A stretch of 64,000 nt of DNA from Dromiciops gliroides (lineage: Eukaryota > Chordata > Mammalia > Microbiotheria > Microbiotheriidae), in assembly GCF_019393635.1 (NCBI RefSeq), contig NC_057861.1, positions 198,309,014 through 198,373,013 of the forward strand. Reading direction: 5' to 3'. The notes beneath the pieces are model-generated. The model was not told where the DNA came from. It saw only the letters and a program-made list of their open reading frames with translations, and did no database searches. The translations under genes were made by a program, and so were the position numbers. Below, piece by piece: positions 55,615 through 64,000 of the stretch (position 1 is its first letter; every line of letters starts with the position of its first letter).

Positions 55615-56515
55615 TGCCATGTACTATAATATCTCCAAACTTTTTTAAATATAGCATTTATTCTACAGATGCATAAGGATACAACCTTTGACTTTCCTCC
55701 TTTATTACCTCAAATCATTTTTTATATACAAAATAACATACTGTTAAAGTAAAACCTGTTTGCCACTCCTCCAAGATTCTGAACTTCTTGAGGTCTGAGA
55801 TCAGACTGTTTTTTTTCTTTGTATTAAATAGTGCCTTCCATACAGTAGTCACTTAATATATTTTTGTTATATTGATTAGACGAAGCTATTTATCTATTTT
55901 TATAATAAACAAGTTTATCTTTCTTTCTCACCCAATTGCCATCCCATGCTTTTTTTTTTTTACAGTTTTTAGTCTACCTATATTAACCATTATTGGCTGC
56001 TTTTCCTGATATGTCTACTAATCTTCTTACTTCAAGTTTCCAGTTCTTTGTCTTCCTTGACAAGGAGAGGTGACTTTTCATTTTACTGGTCTACATTATC
56101 CTTAGACCGCTGTATGCCTCATGACAAAATGGAGGCAAACTTACTGATTATCCCTTCTGATGTTTGCTTGTGATTAATGATCCTCCTATATAGATAGCTA
56201 AGCAAGTACCACAAACATAAACTTCTTAGAAAGAGATTACAATAATTAAAGCAATTATAGGCCACAAATTCACTCACAATGTCAACTGAAAAACTGAGGC
56301 TAAAGAATAAAAAAGATAAATAATAAATAAACAAACAAACAAATAAATAAATAAAGATACAGAGAGCTAAAGAAAGTTCACCACTTAGCCCTCACTTTGC
56401 TATATTATGACAAGGACCAGAAAGTATCTAAAAGTCATAAGGATAACGTTATATTTGATGTAGAAACTGAGTGTTTACTTCCAAGAATGGCATAAAATAG
56501 CTCAAATCAGTTTTC
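55615..56515. other. No recognised feature; short AAAT/AAAC simple repeat
   Basis: Mostly AT-rich. AATAAATAAACAAACAAAC and AAATAAATAAATAAAG (about 56322-56356) form a simple repeat. Confidence 0.45.
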
Positions 56516-56519
56516 ACTA

Positions 56520-56670
56520 ACCCATCTTTGTTCATTTATTCCTTTACTCATTCATCAATTTTTTAAGCCACACACTACGTACACAATACCATGCTAGCCT
56601 CCACTGCAGAGACAAAGATAAATAATATATTCAGTACTGGGACCTTAAGGAGTTTAAAATATAGGGAATA
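56520..56670 (-). repeat. L2 3' end, antisense
   Basis: ACTCATTCATCAATTTTTTA, CACACACTACG-like, CCATGCTAGCCTCCACTG and GACAAAGATAAATAATAT match the reverse-complement L2 terminus. Diverged. Confidence 0.5.
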
Positions 56671-56719
56671 GAAATAAGAGTTGTTCTTGTTCAATACTTT
56701 GATGGATTCATGACACCAT

Positions 56720-57545
56720 CAATGGAAGCACTCTCTGAACCATGAGTTATCTATACCTTTCTATTCTTTGGCAATGCTTAGCAAGGAGGTCTTTCTATAA
56801 ATCCTCTGAAAAAGGACTATCTAGAATGTTGGAGTCCTTGATCTGCCTCTTTTAGAATTTCTTGAAAAACATTGGACTTTGTGATCACTTTTTCACTTGA
56901 TGATTGGATCATCTTTTCGGATTAAGCACGTCTGAAGTTGTCTCATACATTTTTGAGTGCAAGTTATCATGGGTAATTTGTTATACTCTACTTGCATCCT
57001 CCATGTGTCTTTCCCTCATCTTTGGGTCTCCTACACATTTACTTCTGATATTATGGTGTTCTATGATTCATGGTCACATAGCATGACTGGGAGAATAAAT
57101 ATCAGTACATTTGCAAAAAAAGAAAGAAAGATGGGCTTGGGCAGCAGAAATGGGTTTACGATCACTGAAGATGCTATACAGTTTCTCAAATATGATCCAG
57201 ATAAAGCCCTTCTTCCTATTCCATTTCTACCTATAGTCCATATTATCATGCAGATGTATGACTTTCCCAAGGTTTTGTCCTGATAAATCAAAGGACTTCT
57301 TATCTAACTGCTGTTCATAATCTGGTTAATATGTATTCCTTATCTATCTGGACTTTCCTCTGTGGATTGGTAGACTGTTATTTGAAATTTGGTGGGGGGA
57401 GGGCTTTCTGCAGTCAGTATGATGTTATCTGCAAACAGAAGTATCTTCACCATTTGGATCTGGATCTGGGATTCTTGGCCTTCTTTTTGTCCTGGACATT
57501 TATGACTGTATGCTGGACCTATGGACAACTTCTCAGATAATGTTC
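56720..57545 (-). mobile_element. Non-LTR reverse transcriptase fragment, antisense, clade unresolved
   Basis: On the minus strand 57402-57453 encodes VKILLFADNIILTAES, a reverse-transcriptase catalytic (F/Y)ADD box with the second D as N (FADN, 57424-57435). Downstream minus-strand sequence (57061-57291 and further) stays partly open but contains no motif I can assign. It differs from the L1 box of this window ([16 protein letters not shown]), so another LINE clade is likely. Confidence 0.55.
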
Positions 57546-57955
57546 TTAAATGCATAAAATAAAATACATAGGATTACAAAGGAAATAAATAATATTCAAA
57601 TGCAGTTATAAAAATATTTTCTAAAAAAGCTCATGGCCTCTATGTTAAAAATTCCTAATTGCATTTTGCATGGGATATTCTATGTGGAATTAGCTTGTTT
57701 TATATCTCCCTTGAAATTGATATTAATCACATGATAATGGAACAAAGTTGTCTTGTAGTGAATCAATCAAATAACCATGTATGCTTTTAACATATACATG
57801 GGAGACATCTTGTTGAAGGAAAGTCTGTGAGGTTGAATTTTGCTCTGCAAAGTCAATTTTAAGAGGTTCCTAAGACATGCATAAATTAATGTAATGCAAA
57901 TTAAAATATGGCAAGTAGATAAGAAGAGTATAAATTTGTATGGGTTAGTAGTGTT
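57546..57955. other. No recognised feature
   Basis: AT-rich with no landmark. The 134-codon minus-strand frame at 57767-58171 runs from an L2 relic into this segment and is not a convincing gene. Confidence 0.45.
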
Positions 57956-57959
57956 GAAG

Positions 57960-58610
57960 TAGAAATCACTTTTGTCTAGGGCAAGAAAGGAAGGTTCCAT
58001 AGATAAGACAGAATTTTGGGTACACTGTGAGATAGCTATTGAAAAGCAGGGAATTAAGGGACAGAATGTCATGTCATTTATGAGCAACAGCACAGAGGCT
58101 ATTGTCACTGGATCATAAAATGTGTGAAGGGAAGTAAAGTGTAAGAAGACTAGAACAGTAGAAAGGGGCACTGATTGTGAAGGAATTAAAAAGCCAAACC
58201 AAGGATTTTATATTTGATTTTGGAGGTAATTTGTTGTTCAGTTGTTTCAGTCATGTCTGACTCTTTATGACCCTATCTGAGGTTTTCTTGGCAAAGATAC
58301 TGGAGTACTTTGCCATTGCCTTCTTCTGTTCGTTTTACAGATGTTTAGAAAATGGAGGCAAAGAAAGATAAGTGACCTGACTAAGGTCTCATAGCTAGTA
58401 AGTGTCTGCAGCCATTAACAGAACAGGAAATTCATAAAGAGAAGTAGGATTTGGGGAGGAGGGACTGTTTTCCTTCTGTAAACATTGAACTTTAGGTGCC
58501 AGTGGAGCATTCAGGTGGAAAGGTTAATTAGGCGATTAGAAGTAGACATTGTGGCTGCAAATAAATATGGAGGAGTCATCTGAAAGAAACAGAAGGACTA
58601 AATCTCCAAA
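57960..58610 (-). mobile_element. L2 fragments, antisense, split by MAR1
   Basis: 57960-58228 has GAGGCTATTGTCACTGGATC, AAGTGTAAGAAGACTAGAAC and GATTTTATATTTGATTTTGG, reverse-complement L2. 58413-58610 appears to continue (AGGTGCCAGTGGAGCATTC, GGAGGAGTCATCTG). The second part is less certain. Confidence 0.6.
58229..58412 (-). repeat. MAR1 CORE-SINE, antisense, 3' part
   Basis: Starts with the RTE-derived tail in reverse complement (CAGTCATGTCTGACTCTTTA, TTTTCTTGGCAAAGATACTG), then core and GTGACCTGACTAAGGTCTC, GCTAGTAAGTGTCTGC. The tail matches the 3' end of the RTE LINE at 44845. Confidence 0.85.
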
Positions 58611-58614
58611 GGAG

Positions 58615-58990
58615 AGAATGTGTGGAAAGAGCAGATCTTTCTGAGAGTCATCACTACTGCAAAAGTGACTCATTTATCCTACTGACAATGTATTAGCAGC
58701 ATCTATTTTTTAAAAGGACATTTATACATTATTATTAATAACATCATATTAATAATCATCACAGTTTCCCTAGAAATTCACACATAATTCCTGAATATAA
58801 TTGGCATTCTTATTCTAGGATAACTGTGTGTTTTATTTAAACCTTAAAAACTGATCTTCTCTGATGTTTTCAGTACTGTCCGAAAGTTTGCAAAAGGAAT
58901 ATTTGTTTTTCTGAACCCACCAGAGATTACTTTTCCTAGGGATATAGAAAAGAAAAGCACTCCTTATACATAGATGAAATATTTGACTGT
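58615..58990. other. No recognised feature
   Basis: AT-rich with no landmark. Confidence 0.4.
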
Positions 58991-58996
58991 TTATAT

Positions 58997-59212
58997 CAGT
59001 GGTGTCACACTTAAATAGAACTGGGGGCAACTCATCCATACATAAATATTCTTTCAGGCACATATGGACTTAGTTTTATAATTGAATATTATGTTTTATT
59101 GTATTTTAATTTATTGTGTTAAATATTTCCCAATTACATTCTAATCTTGTTTGGGTAGCACTTGAGAGTGTTGTGAGCCACATGGAACCAGATCCTGTGT
59201 TTGACACCTCTG
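58997..59212. mobile_element. hAT-type MITE (216 bp)
   Basis: Terminal inverted repeats CAGTGGTGTCACAC (58997-59010) and, at the other end, reversed CAGAGGTGTCAAAC (59199-59212), 12 of 14 matching. The CAG..GGTGTCA start is typical of hAT superfamily ends. No transposase coding. An 8-bp target duplication is not evident after decay. Confidence 0.7.
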
Positions 59213-59409
59213 GCCTACTTGGTACGGTGCGGGGAATATAAGACCATAAAACAGGCTCTTCCATTATCCTGGTGATTGATTGTTTTTCTAGCAGACCAGT
59301 GATTGTCTTACTATAAGGAACTTGTAGGGATGAAGGAGACCTGATCTGAAATTTAGAATCTTGGAGAGTCGCTGGGTGGGGCAACAAGAAACTAGGTAAA
59401 TTTCCCTTC

Positions 59410-59500
59410 ATTATATGTCCAGTGACAACACTTGAACCCAAGTCTTCCTGACTTTGCAGGTAAGAACCTGCCATGCTACCATGCTGAGCTGCTTCATTAA
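59410..59500 (-). repeat. MIR head remnant, antisense
   Basis: CTTGAACCCAAGTCTTCCTG and CATGCTGAGCTGCTT resemble the reverse-complement 5' head of MIR-like SINEs. It accounts for part of the minus-strand frame at 59106-59474. Confidence 0.4.
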
Positions 59501-59573
59501 AACTTGTTTCACCCTATGAGAAATTTGTTATTACCAATAGATTTGCCACTTGAATGCAAACATCTTATGATAT

Positions 59574-59576
59574 GTA

Positions 59577-59628
<52 letters not shown>

Positions 59629-59765
59629 GTGAGGCAATTGGGGTTAAGTGACTTGCCCAGGGTCACACAGCTAGTAAGTGTCAAGTGTCTGAGGCCGGAT
59701 TTGAACTCAGGTACTCCTGACTCCAGGGCCAGTGCTCTATCCACTGTGCCACCTAGCTGCCCCCA
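59574..59765 (-). repeat. Marsupial SINE, antisense, with (TA)n tail
   Basis: Flanked by ATCTTATGATAT (59562-59573 and 59766-59777), perfect 12 bp. The expected poly(T) is replaced by a (TA)n tract at about 59576-59625 (one C interruption), followed directly by TTTGGTGAGGCAATTGGGG and the normal body to CACCTAGCTGCCCCCA. Confidence 0.93.
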
Positions 59766-59929
59766 ATCTTATGATATATTTTGAGCCATTATTAGATAAT
59801 TCCTGGCATTAGTAATTAATTTTGAGTGAATTGTGAGCAAGAAAATTCTATCCAGAATGAAACAGAATAGGCTTCAAGAGTTAGAAGCACTCTAAGTCAG
59901 GAGAGCTCAGGTAGGGGAAAGGGGAAAGA

Positions 59930-60092
59930 ATTAGCATTTATATGGCACCTCCTATTTGCCAGTTACTGTGCTTAATGCTTTTCAAATATTATCTCTTGAT
60001 CCTTAAAACAGCCCTGAAAGGTAGGTGCCATTATTATATCCAGTTTACAATTGGGGAAACTGAGGCAAATATTAAGTGACTTGGCCAGATTT
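59930..60092 (-). repeat. MIR, antisense
   Basis: TAGCATTTATATGGCACCTCC, TATCTCTTGATCCTTAAAAC, GGGGAAACTGAGGC and AAGTGACTTGGCCAG: reverse-complement MIR, truncated at the head. Confidence 0.8.
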
Positions 60093-60094
60093 TT

Positions 60095-60530
60095 TTTAAA
60101 TATGGAAAATTATGACTATTTTGTAATCCTTTTCCCCAAAAAGATAAGCAGTTGAAAAATAGTTATCAGTTTCATGAAAGACAGCATATTTTAAGAAATT
60201 TTACACCAGGAAAACGAGCCTACGCAATATATCAATGGATGTTATGTGATGTTGCTAACATGTTTTTATAATTATTTTATGAGCATGAAATACTTATGTA
60301 TTTTACATTATTTTTTATTTTATTTTAAGATTGTTTTTCATAAAGTTGTAATAAATGTATAGATAGATGAGAGAGAAAGAGTGAGAGAGAGATGTTAGAA
60401 TAAATTCCACATGTTATTTTCAAAATAGTATTTACATTTCCCCCCATAATTTGATATGGACAGATATATGGGCCAAACTTTTATCTAAGTAGTGTCTGGT
60501 GGCCTACTAAAAGAGAGTGTCTCTTCAAAA
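60095..60530. other. No recognised feature; short GA-rich simple repeat
   Basis: AT-rich. GAGAGAGAAAGAGTGAGAGAG (60369 onward) is the only simple repeat. Confidence 0.45.
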
Positions 60531-60540
60531 ATCAGTCAGG

Positions 60541-60694
60541 GGCAGGTAGGTGGCTCAGTGGATAGAGCACCGGCCCTGGAGTCAGGAGTACCTGAGTTCA
60601 AATCCAGCCTCAAACACTTAACACTTTCTAGCTGTGTGACCCTGGGCAAGTCACTTAACCCCAATTGCCTCACTTAAAAAAAAAAAAAAAGCAT
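60541..60694 (+). repeat. Marsupial SINE, sense
   Basis: GGCAGGTAGGTGGCTCAGTGG head, full body and an A15-type tail. The short flanking repeat AGTCAGG (60534-60540 and 60695-60701) is probably the end of the target duplication. Confidence 0.9.
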
Positions 60695-60699
60695 AGTCA

Positions 60700-61220
60700 G
60701 GTCACTTCCAGGACAAAACTATGGCTTGTATTCAAAGATTTTTTTGAACTTCAATTAAGCAATTGAATAGGATATTATTCAATCTCATTTCAAAGCATTT
60801 TCCTCTCAACAACTTTTTTAGGTTGTTTTTCCTCTCAACAACTTTTTTAGGCTGTTGCCTGCTCTACCTTAATCAAAGTGTTTGTTAGTTTCTACAAACT
60901 CCTTGTTGTATTTTTATCATACTTGGCTCACATGAAACCAATACTCATCAAAAATTCCTGCTTCATTCCACATTATGATTCTCATCTATGGTCTGTCCCC
61001 TCTCATTTCTAAGGTATAATTTTTTAAAATACCTAAATATTGATAATATACATTGATCAATGTAGTCATTTTAGTTTGACCCATTGTTATTTAGCTACTG
61101 AGATGATTTTTTTATTTTTACCCTGTCAAAATTAACTGCTCTCATTTCTGTGTCATAATTTACACACAATTGCTGCGTGGACCAAGTAAAGAATTGAAAC
61201 TCTCAGTACCTCAGGCAACT
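60700..61220. other. No recognised element; 29-bp tandem duplication inside
   Basis: 60798-60826 and 60827-60855 are near-perfect copies (TTTTCCTCTCAACAACTTTT in each). The rest has no landmark. Confidence 0.6.
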
Positions 61221-61224
61221 GAAA

Positions 61225-61417
61225 TAGTATTTCTCACACTTTTTGGTCTCAAGATCCATTTCTATGCTTAAAAATTATTGAGGAATCCCCCCCAAAGAAC
61301 TGTTATTATTATTATTGTTGCTATTATTATTATAATTTTGAATGTGAAGATCCCTTGGAAAAGTATCAGGAATCTACCCACCCCAGACACCTCCAGATCA
61401 CACTTTGAAAACCATTA
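61225..61417. mobile_element. hAT-Charlie-type MITE
   Basis: The left end TAGTATTTCTCACACTTTTTG and the right end ACACTTTGAAAACCATTA (reversed TAATGGTTTTCAAAG) are decayed inverted repeats of a CAGTGGTTCTCAAAC-type hAT terminus. The interior GGTCTCAAGATCC, AAAAATTATTGAGGAATCC and CCCAAAGAACTG fits a common mammalian Charlie-group MITE. A (TTA)n tract sits at 61303-61335. Confidence 0.65.
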
Positions 61418-61477
61418 GTTTAAAATGTTAACTTGAAGAGTAGGCTTCTATCTGAAAGGTAAAGGTGAGGAGTAGGA

Positions 61478-61732
61478 ATAAGCATTTATATAATATCTAC
61501 TCTGTATCAGACACTGGGCTAAGTGTATTACAAATACCACCTCATTTGATCCTGACAACAACTTTGGGAGTCAGACACTGTTATTATCCCCATTTTATAA
61601 ATGAGAAAACAGAGGCCGGAGAGGTTAAGAGACTTGCCCAAGGTTACACAGCTAGTTGTCCTTTCAAGCCAGAGTTGAACTCAGGTCTTCCTGATTCCAT
61701 GCCCAAAACTTTATCCACTATACCACACTTTC
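61478..61732 (-). repeat. MIR/CORE-SINE, antisense, nearly full length
   Basis: AAGCATTTATATAATATCTAC, CACTGGGCTAAGTG, CCTCATTTGATCCTGACAAC, GAGAAAACAGAGG, GACTTGCCCAAGGTTACAC and CTTTATCCACTATACCACA cover tail to head. Confidence 0.85.
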
Positions 61733-61869
61733 TCTTTAAATGTAAATTGTTAAAGTTATTGATGCCCAACACATTTATAAATTATAGTCTTTATTTTCTC
61801 TAAGTGAGATCAAGTAGCATTCAGCTGCCAGAGACAATTAGGCGGCCACATGGAACTTTCTTTGTTGTG

Positions 61870-61985
61870 GTCCTGGATAGCAGGAATTGTGTTTTTTTGC
61901 CTTTCTTTTATCCTGTGTTTAGCACAGTGCCTGGCACATACTAAGTCTTTCATTGCTGCCCTTTGACTGAATGACTGATTTGCTC
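61870..61985 (+). repeat. L2 3' end, sense
   Basis: GATAGCAGGAATTGTG, GTGTTTAGCACAGTGCCTGG, CACATACTAAGTC and GACTGAATGACTGATT are the sense L2 terminus. Confidence 0.65.
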
Positions 61986-61989
61986 ATGT

Positions 61990-62500
61990 TCACATGCAGT
62001 CTGAGTCAGGCGCCTTTCTTTACATTAGATATTTGCCAGCTACAACCAAACCAATGGGGATCCTCTTTCCCTGGACATGTGTTTCTTTAATACATGTTCC
62101 AAGATGCTTATAAATTTAGGATGTTTGAGTTTTGGCAATGCAGCATCTTGGCAGTCTATACCCAACAACTCACACTTATGCAGCTCCTGCTTTAAAAACA
62201 GGGGTGTGAATTTATTGAGCACACAGAATGAAAATATACATCGATCACTTCGGGGACACATTAGCTCAAAGAATATGCAAATAGTTGTTCATAAAAAATG
62301 GTTATTAGCTCAATCAGAGAGCTCTTTTCCATGAGAAACTTAGTCAGTAACTCATACACCATCATCAAGCAGAAAGACACATGCACAGAAAGGGCTAAGA
62401 TTCAAGAAGTGGAAAAGATATACCACAGACATTGTAAACTGAACAGAGAATTAGAGGCTATAATTTATAATAGTAACAAATGTTAATTCGGTGCCTACTG
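61990..62500. other. No recognised feature
   Basis: Single-copy-looking. Contains an octamer-like ATATGCAAATAG (62273-62284). Open frames on both strands (62040-62334) lack domains. Confidence 0.45.
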
Positions 62501-62504
62501 TGTA

Positions 62505-62765
62505 CAGAGAGTGGGCAGCTAGAGGCACAGTATATAGAGTGCCCATTGTAAAGCAAGGAAGATTCATCTTCTTAAATTCAAATCTGGCCTCAGACACTTA
62601 CTAGTTGTGTAACCTGGGCAAGGTACTTAGCATTGTTTGCCTCAGTTTTCTCATCTGTAAAATAAGCTGGAGAAGGAAATGGCAAACCACTCGAGCGTCT
62701 TTGCCAAAAACATCCCCAAAGGAGTCACGAAGAGTGGGAAATGGCTAAGCAACTACTCTAATGCA
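62505..62765 (+). repeat. MAR1 CORE-SINE, sense, full length
   Basis: tRNA-like head (GGGCAGCTAGAGGCACAGT), CORE (CTCAGTTTTCTCATCTGTAAA) and RTE-derived tail (GGAAATGGCAAACCACTCGAG, GTCTTTGCCAAAAACATCCC, GGAGTCACGAAGAGTGGG). Confidence 0.88.
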
Positions 62766-62877
62766 TTGTCATTTCACCAGTGACATCTGGTATTTGCCTA
62801 TCTAGGCAAAGTATTTATTTTATTTTATTCCTCATTTAGATATTTGGTAAAATCTATTTTGGATAAAATACAACTAG

Positions 62878-63125
62878 GTCAACCAGGTAGCACAGTAAAT
62901 AGAATGCTGGACCTAAAATCAGAAAGGATCATCTTCTGGAATTCAAATCTAACCTTAGACACTTACTAGCTATGTGACACTATTCAAGTCACTTAGCCCT
63001 GTTTGCCTCAGTTTCCTCATCTGTAAAATGATCTGGAGAAGGAAATGTCAAACCACTCTAGTATCTTTGCCAAGAAAACCTCAAATCACAAAGAGTCAGA
63101 CATGATTGAAAAACAACTCAATTCA
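62878..63125 (+). repeat. MAR1 CORE-SINE, sense, full length
   Basis: Same layout as the preceding copy: GTCAACCAGGTAGCACAGTA head, CCTCAGTTTCCTCATCTGTA core and AGTATCTTTGCCAAGAAAAC, AGAGTCAGACATGATTGAA tail. Two full MAR1 copies lie 110 bp apart in one orientation but differ by many substitutions, so they are separate insertions. Confidence 0.88.
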
Positions 63126-63264
63126 AATTTTGAATAAACTAAACTTTTACTTTATTGTAATATGTTGACTTTGATTCTTGAAACTCCTTTATCTAATCTA
63201 TATAAACATTTGTTTTATGGATTAATAGTAGACTTCCAACAAAATGGGTCATTTCCATATAGTT

Positions 63265-63600
63265 AATTTGAAAGTTCACTGGTAAGTTTGATACAGTGAA
63301 ATGAACAGACCTTGGAGAACAATTTATATGATGAAAGCAACATCATATAGAAAAATACAACTACGGAAAACTTTGGAAAAATACTCAATGAAATGACAAA
63401 CCATGACTCAAGAGGACCAAAGAAGTATACTACCTACCACCTGCAGAGAGAATTTTTTTAATGTGGTCAATGTGGGAACCTGTTTTCTTTTACTTTGTAT
63501 ATTTGTTTTCATTTCTTTTTTTCTCTTTAATTGTCCAACTGTAGGGAATGGAAAGTAGAAAAAAGAACAAATACTTATTAATCAGAAAAAAATAAAGATA
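63265..63600 (+). mobile_element. HAL1-like 3' end, sense
   Basis: AGTGAAATGAACAGACCTTGG, CCATGACTCAAGAGGACCAA, ACTACCTACCACCTGCAGAG and GGTCAATGTGGGAACCTG are in the order of the HAL1-type 3' end also seen at 26640-26915, ending in an A-rich ATCAGAAAAAAATAAAG tail. Confidence 0.65.
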
Positions 63601-63604
63601 GAAG

Positions 63605-64000
63605 GAAGTAAAAATATTATTCTTGATACATTTCCATTTATTACTATATTATTTTAAAATATACTTTTCCCAATAATTCTATAAAACAGAGAAATAAAAA
63701 GAAATGTTTGAATATAAATAAAATAAAACAAATAATCTAAGATTTAAAAAAATATAGTATAAGACTTATAATTCCTGGTATTTCTGCCACAAATATAAAT
63801 AAAAGACTTCTTTTAAAATTTGAAAACATCTCCATGTGCCTTTTTAAGTTAAGAATTTTATTTGTAATGTCCCCTTAATGGATCTGTGATCTCTATAGTG
63901 TTGTAACCCAAACATATATACTTATTCTAATTCTTATCCAAGATATTCTCCAGAAAGAAGCTACCTAGCATACTGCTGGCCTTCACCTCTCTTTCTTGTA
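63605..64000. other. No recognised feature
   Basis: AT-rich end of the window, no landmark. Confidence 0.4.

Noticed and set aside
57767..58171. 134-codon minus-strand frame, the longest apparently unexplained one
   Set aside because: Its first third overlaps an L2 relic and the rest shows no domain or conserved pattern. No splice or promoter context supports a gene.
59106..59474. 122-codon minus-strand frame
   Set aside because: It runs across a hAT MITE end and a MIR head remnant. The composition is explained by those repeats.

Overview
This window reads as intergenic (or deep-intronic) DNA from a marsupial. I find no host protein-coding exon, tRNA, rRNA, CRISPR array or operon. The best evidence for a marsupial is about 17 copies of one tRNA-derived SINE (core CAGCTAGGTGGCGCAGTGG, ending in ACTTAACCCCAATTGCCTCA plus poly(A)). 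There are also MAR1-type CORE-SINEs with RTE-derived tails, L1 and half-L1 (HAL1-like) elements of marsupial type, and older MIR, L2 and CR1/L3 copies. The SINE variant suggests an Australian lineage (WSINE/WALLSI type), but that is inference. Every L1 reading frame is broken, so no autonomous L1 is present.

Layout. 1-6130: a nearly complete sense L1 (L1-A) whose 5' end lies outside the window. 6270-7640: two old L1 3' ends back to back. 7.7-17.8 kb: old MIR/L2/CR1 fragments, one truncated L1, two SINEs and a solo LTR. 17975-25278: L1-B, about 6.4 kb without its inserts, inserted into an older HAL1-like element. L1-B itself contains two tandem SINEs and a solo LTR. 25279-32682: the rest of that HAL1 (with another solo LTR), then L1-D, which is interrupted by a SINE and by L1-E, a 2.9-kb element with an inverted 5' half. 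32690-37144: a CR1/L3 element containing a CORE-SINE that contains a SINE, then an L1 5' region with an L1 3' fragment nested in it. 37-47 kb: SINEs, L2, MIR, antisense L1 and an antisense RTE LINE, with expanded tetranucleotide repeats. 47.2-50.2 kb: the longest stretch with no repeat I recognise. 50225-54440: L1-I, carrying a 1.2-kb element with 26-bp terminal inverted repeats, a SINE and an 83-bp L1 tail insertion. 54.4-64 kb: RTE-like fragments, L2, MIR, two hAT-type MITEs, SINEs, two MAR1 copies and a HAL1 3' end.

The elements interact only as a mobilisation network. L1-type machinery probably moved the poly(A) SINEs and HAL1s, and RTE machinery probably moved MAR1. Nesting and target-site duplications give a relative order: CR1/L2/MIR oldest, then HAL1 and L1, then LTRs and SINEs. 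The most unusual observations are the 51058-52256 element with inverted termini and an LTR-like 3' half; the L1-E structure, where SINE-derived inverted arms bound an inverted L1 5' half; a fold-back rearrangement at 41114-41343; and repeated use of the same target site by independent insertions.
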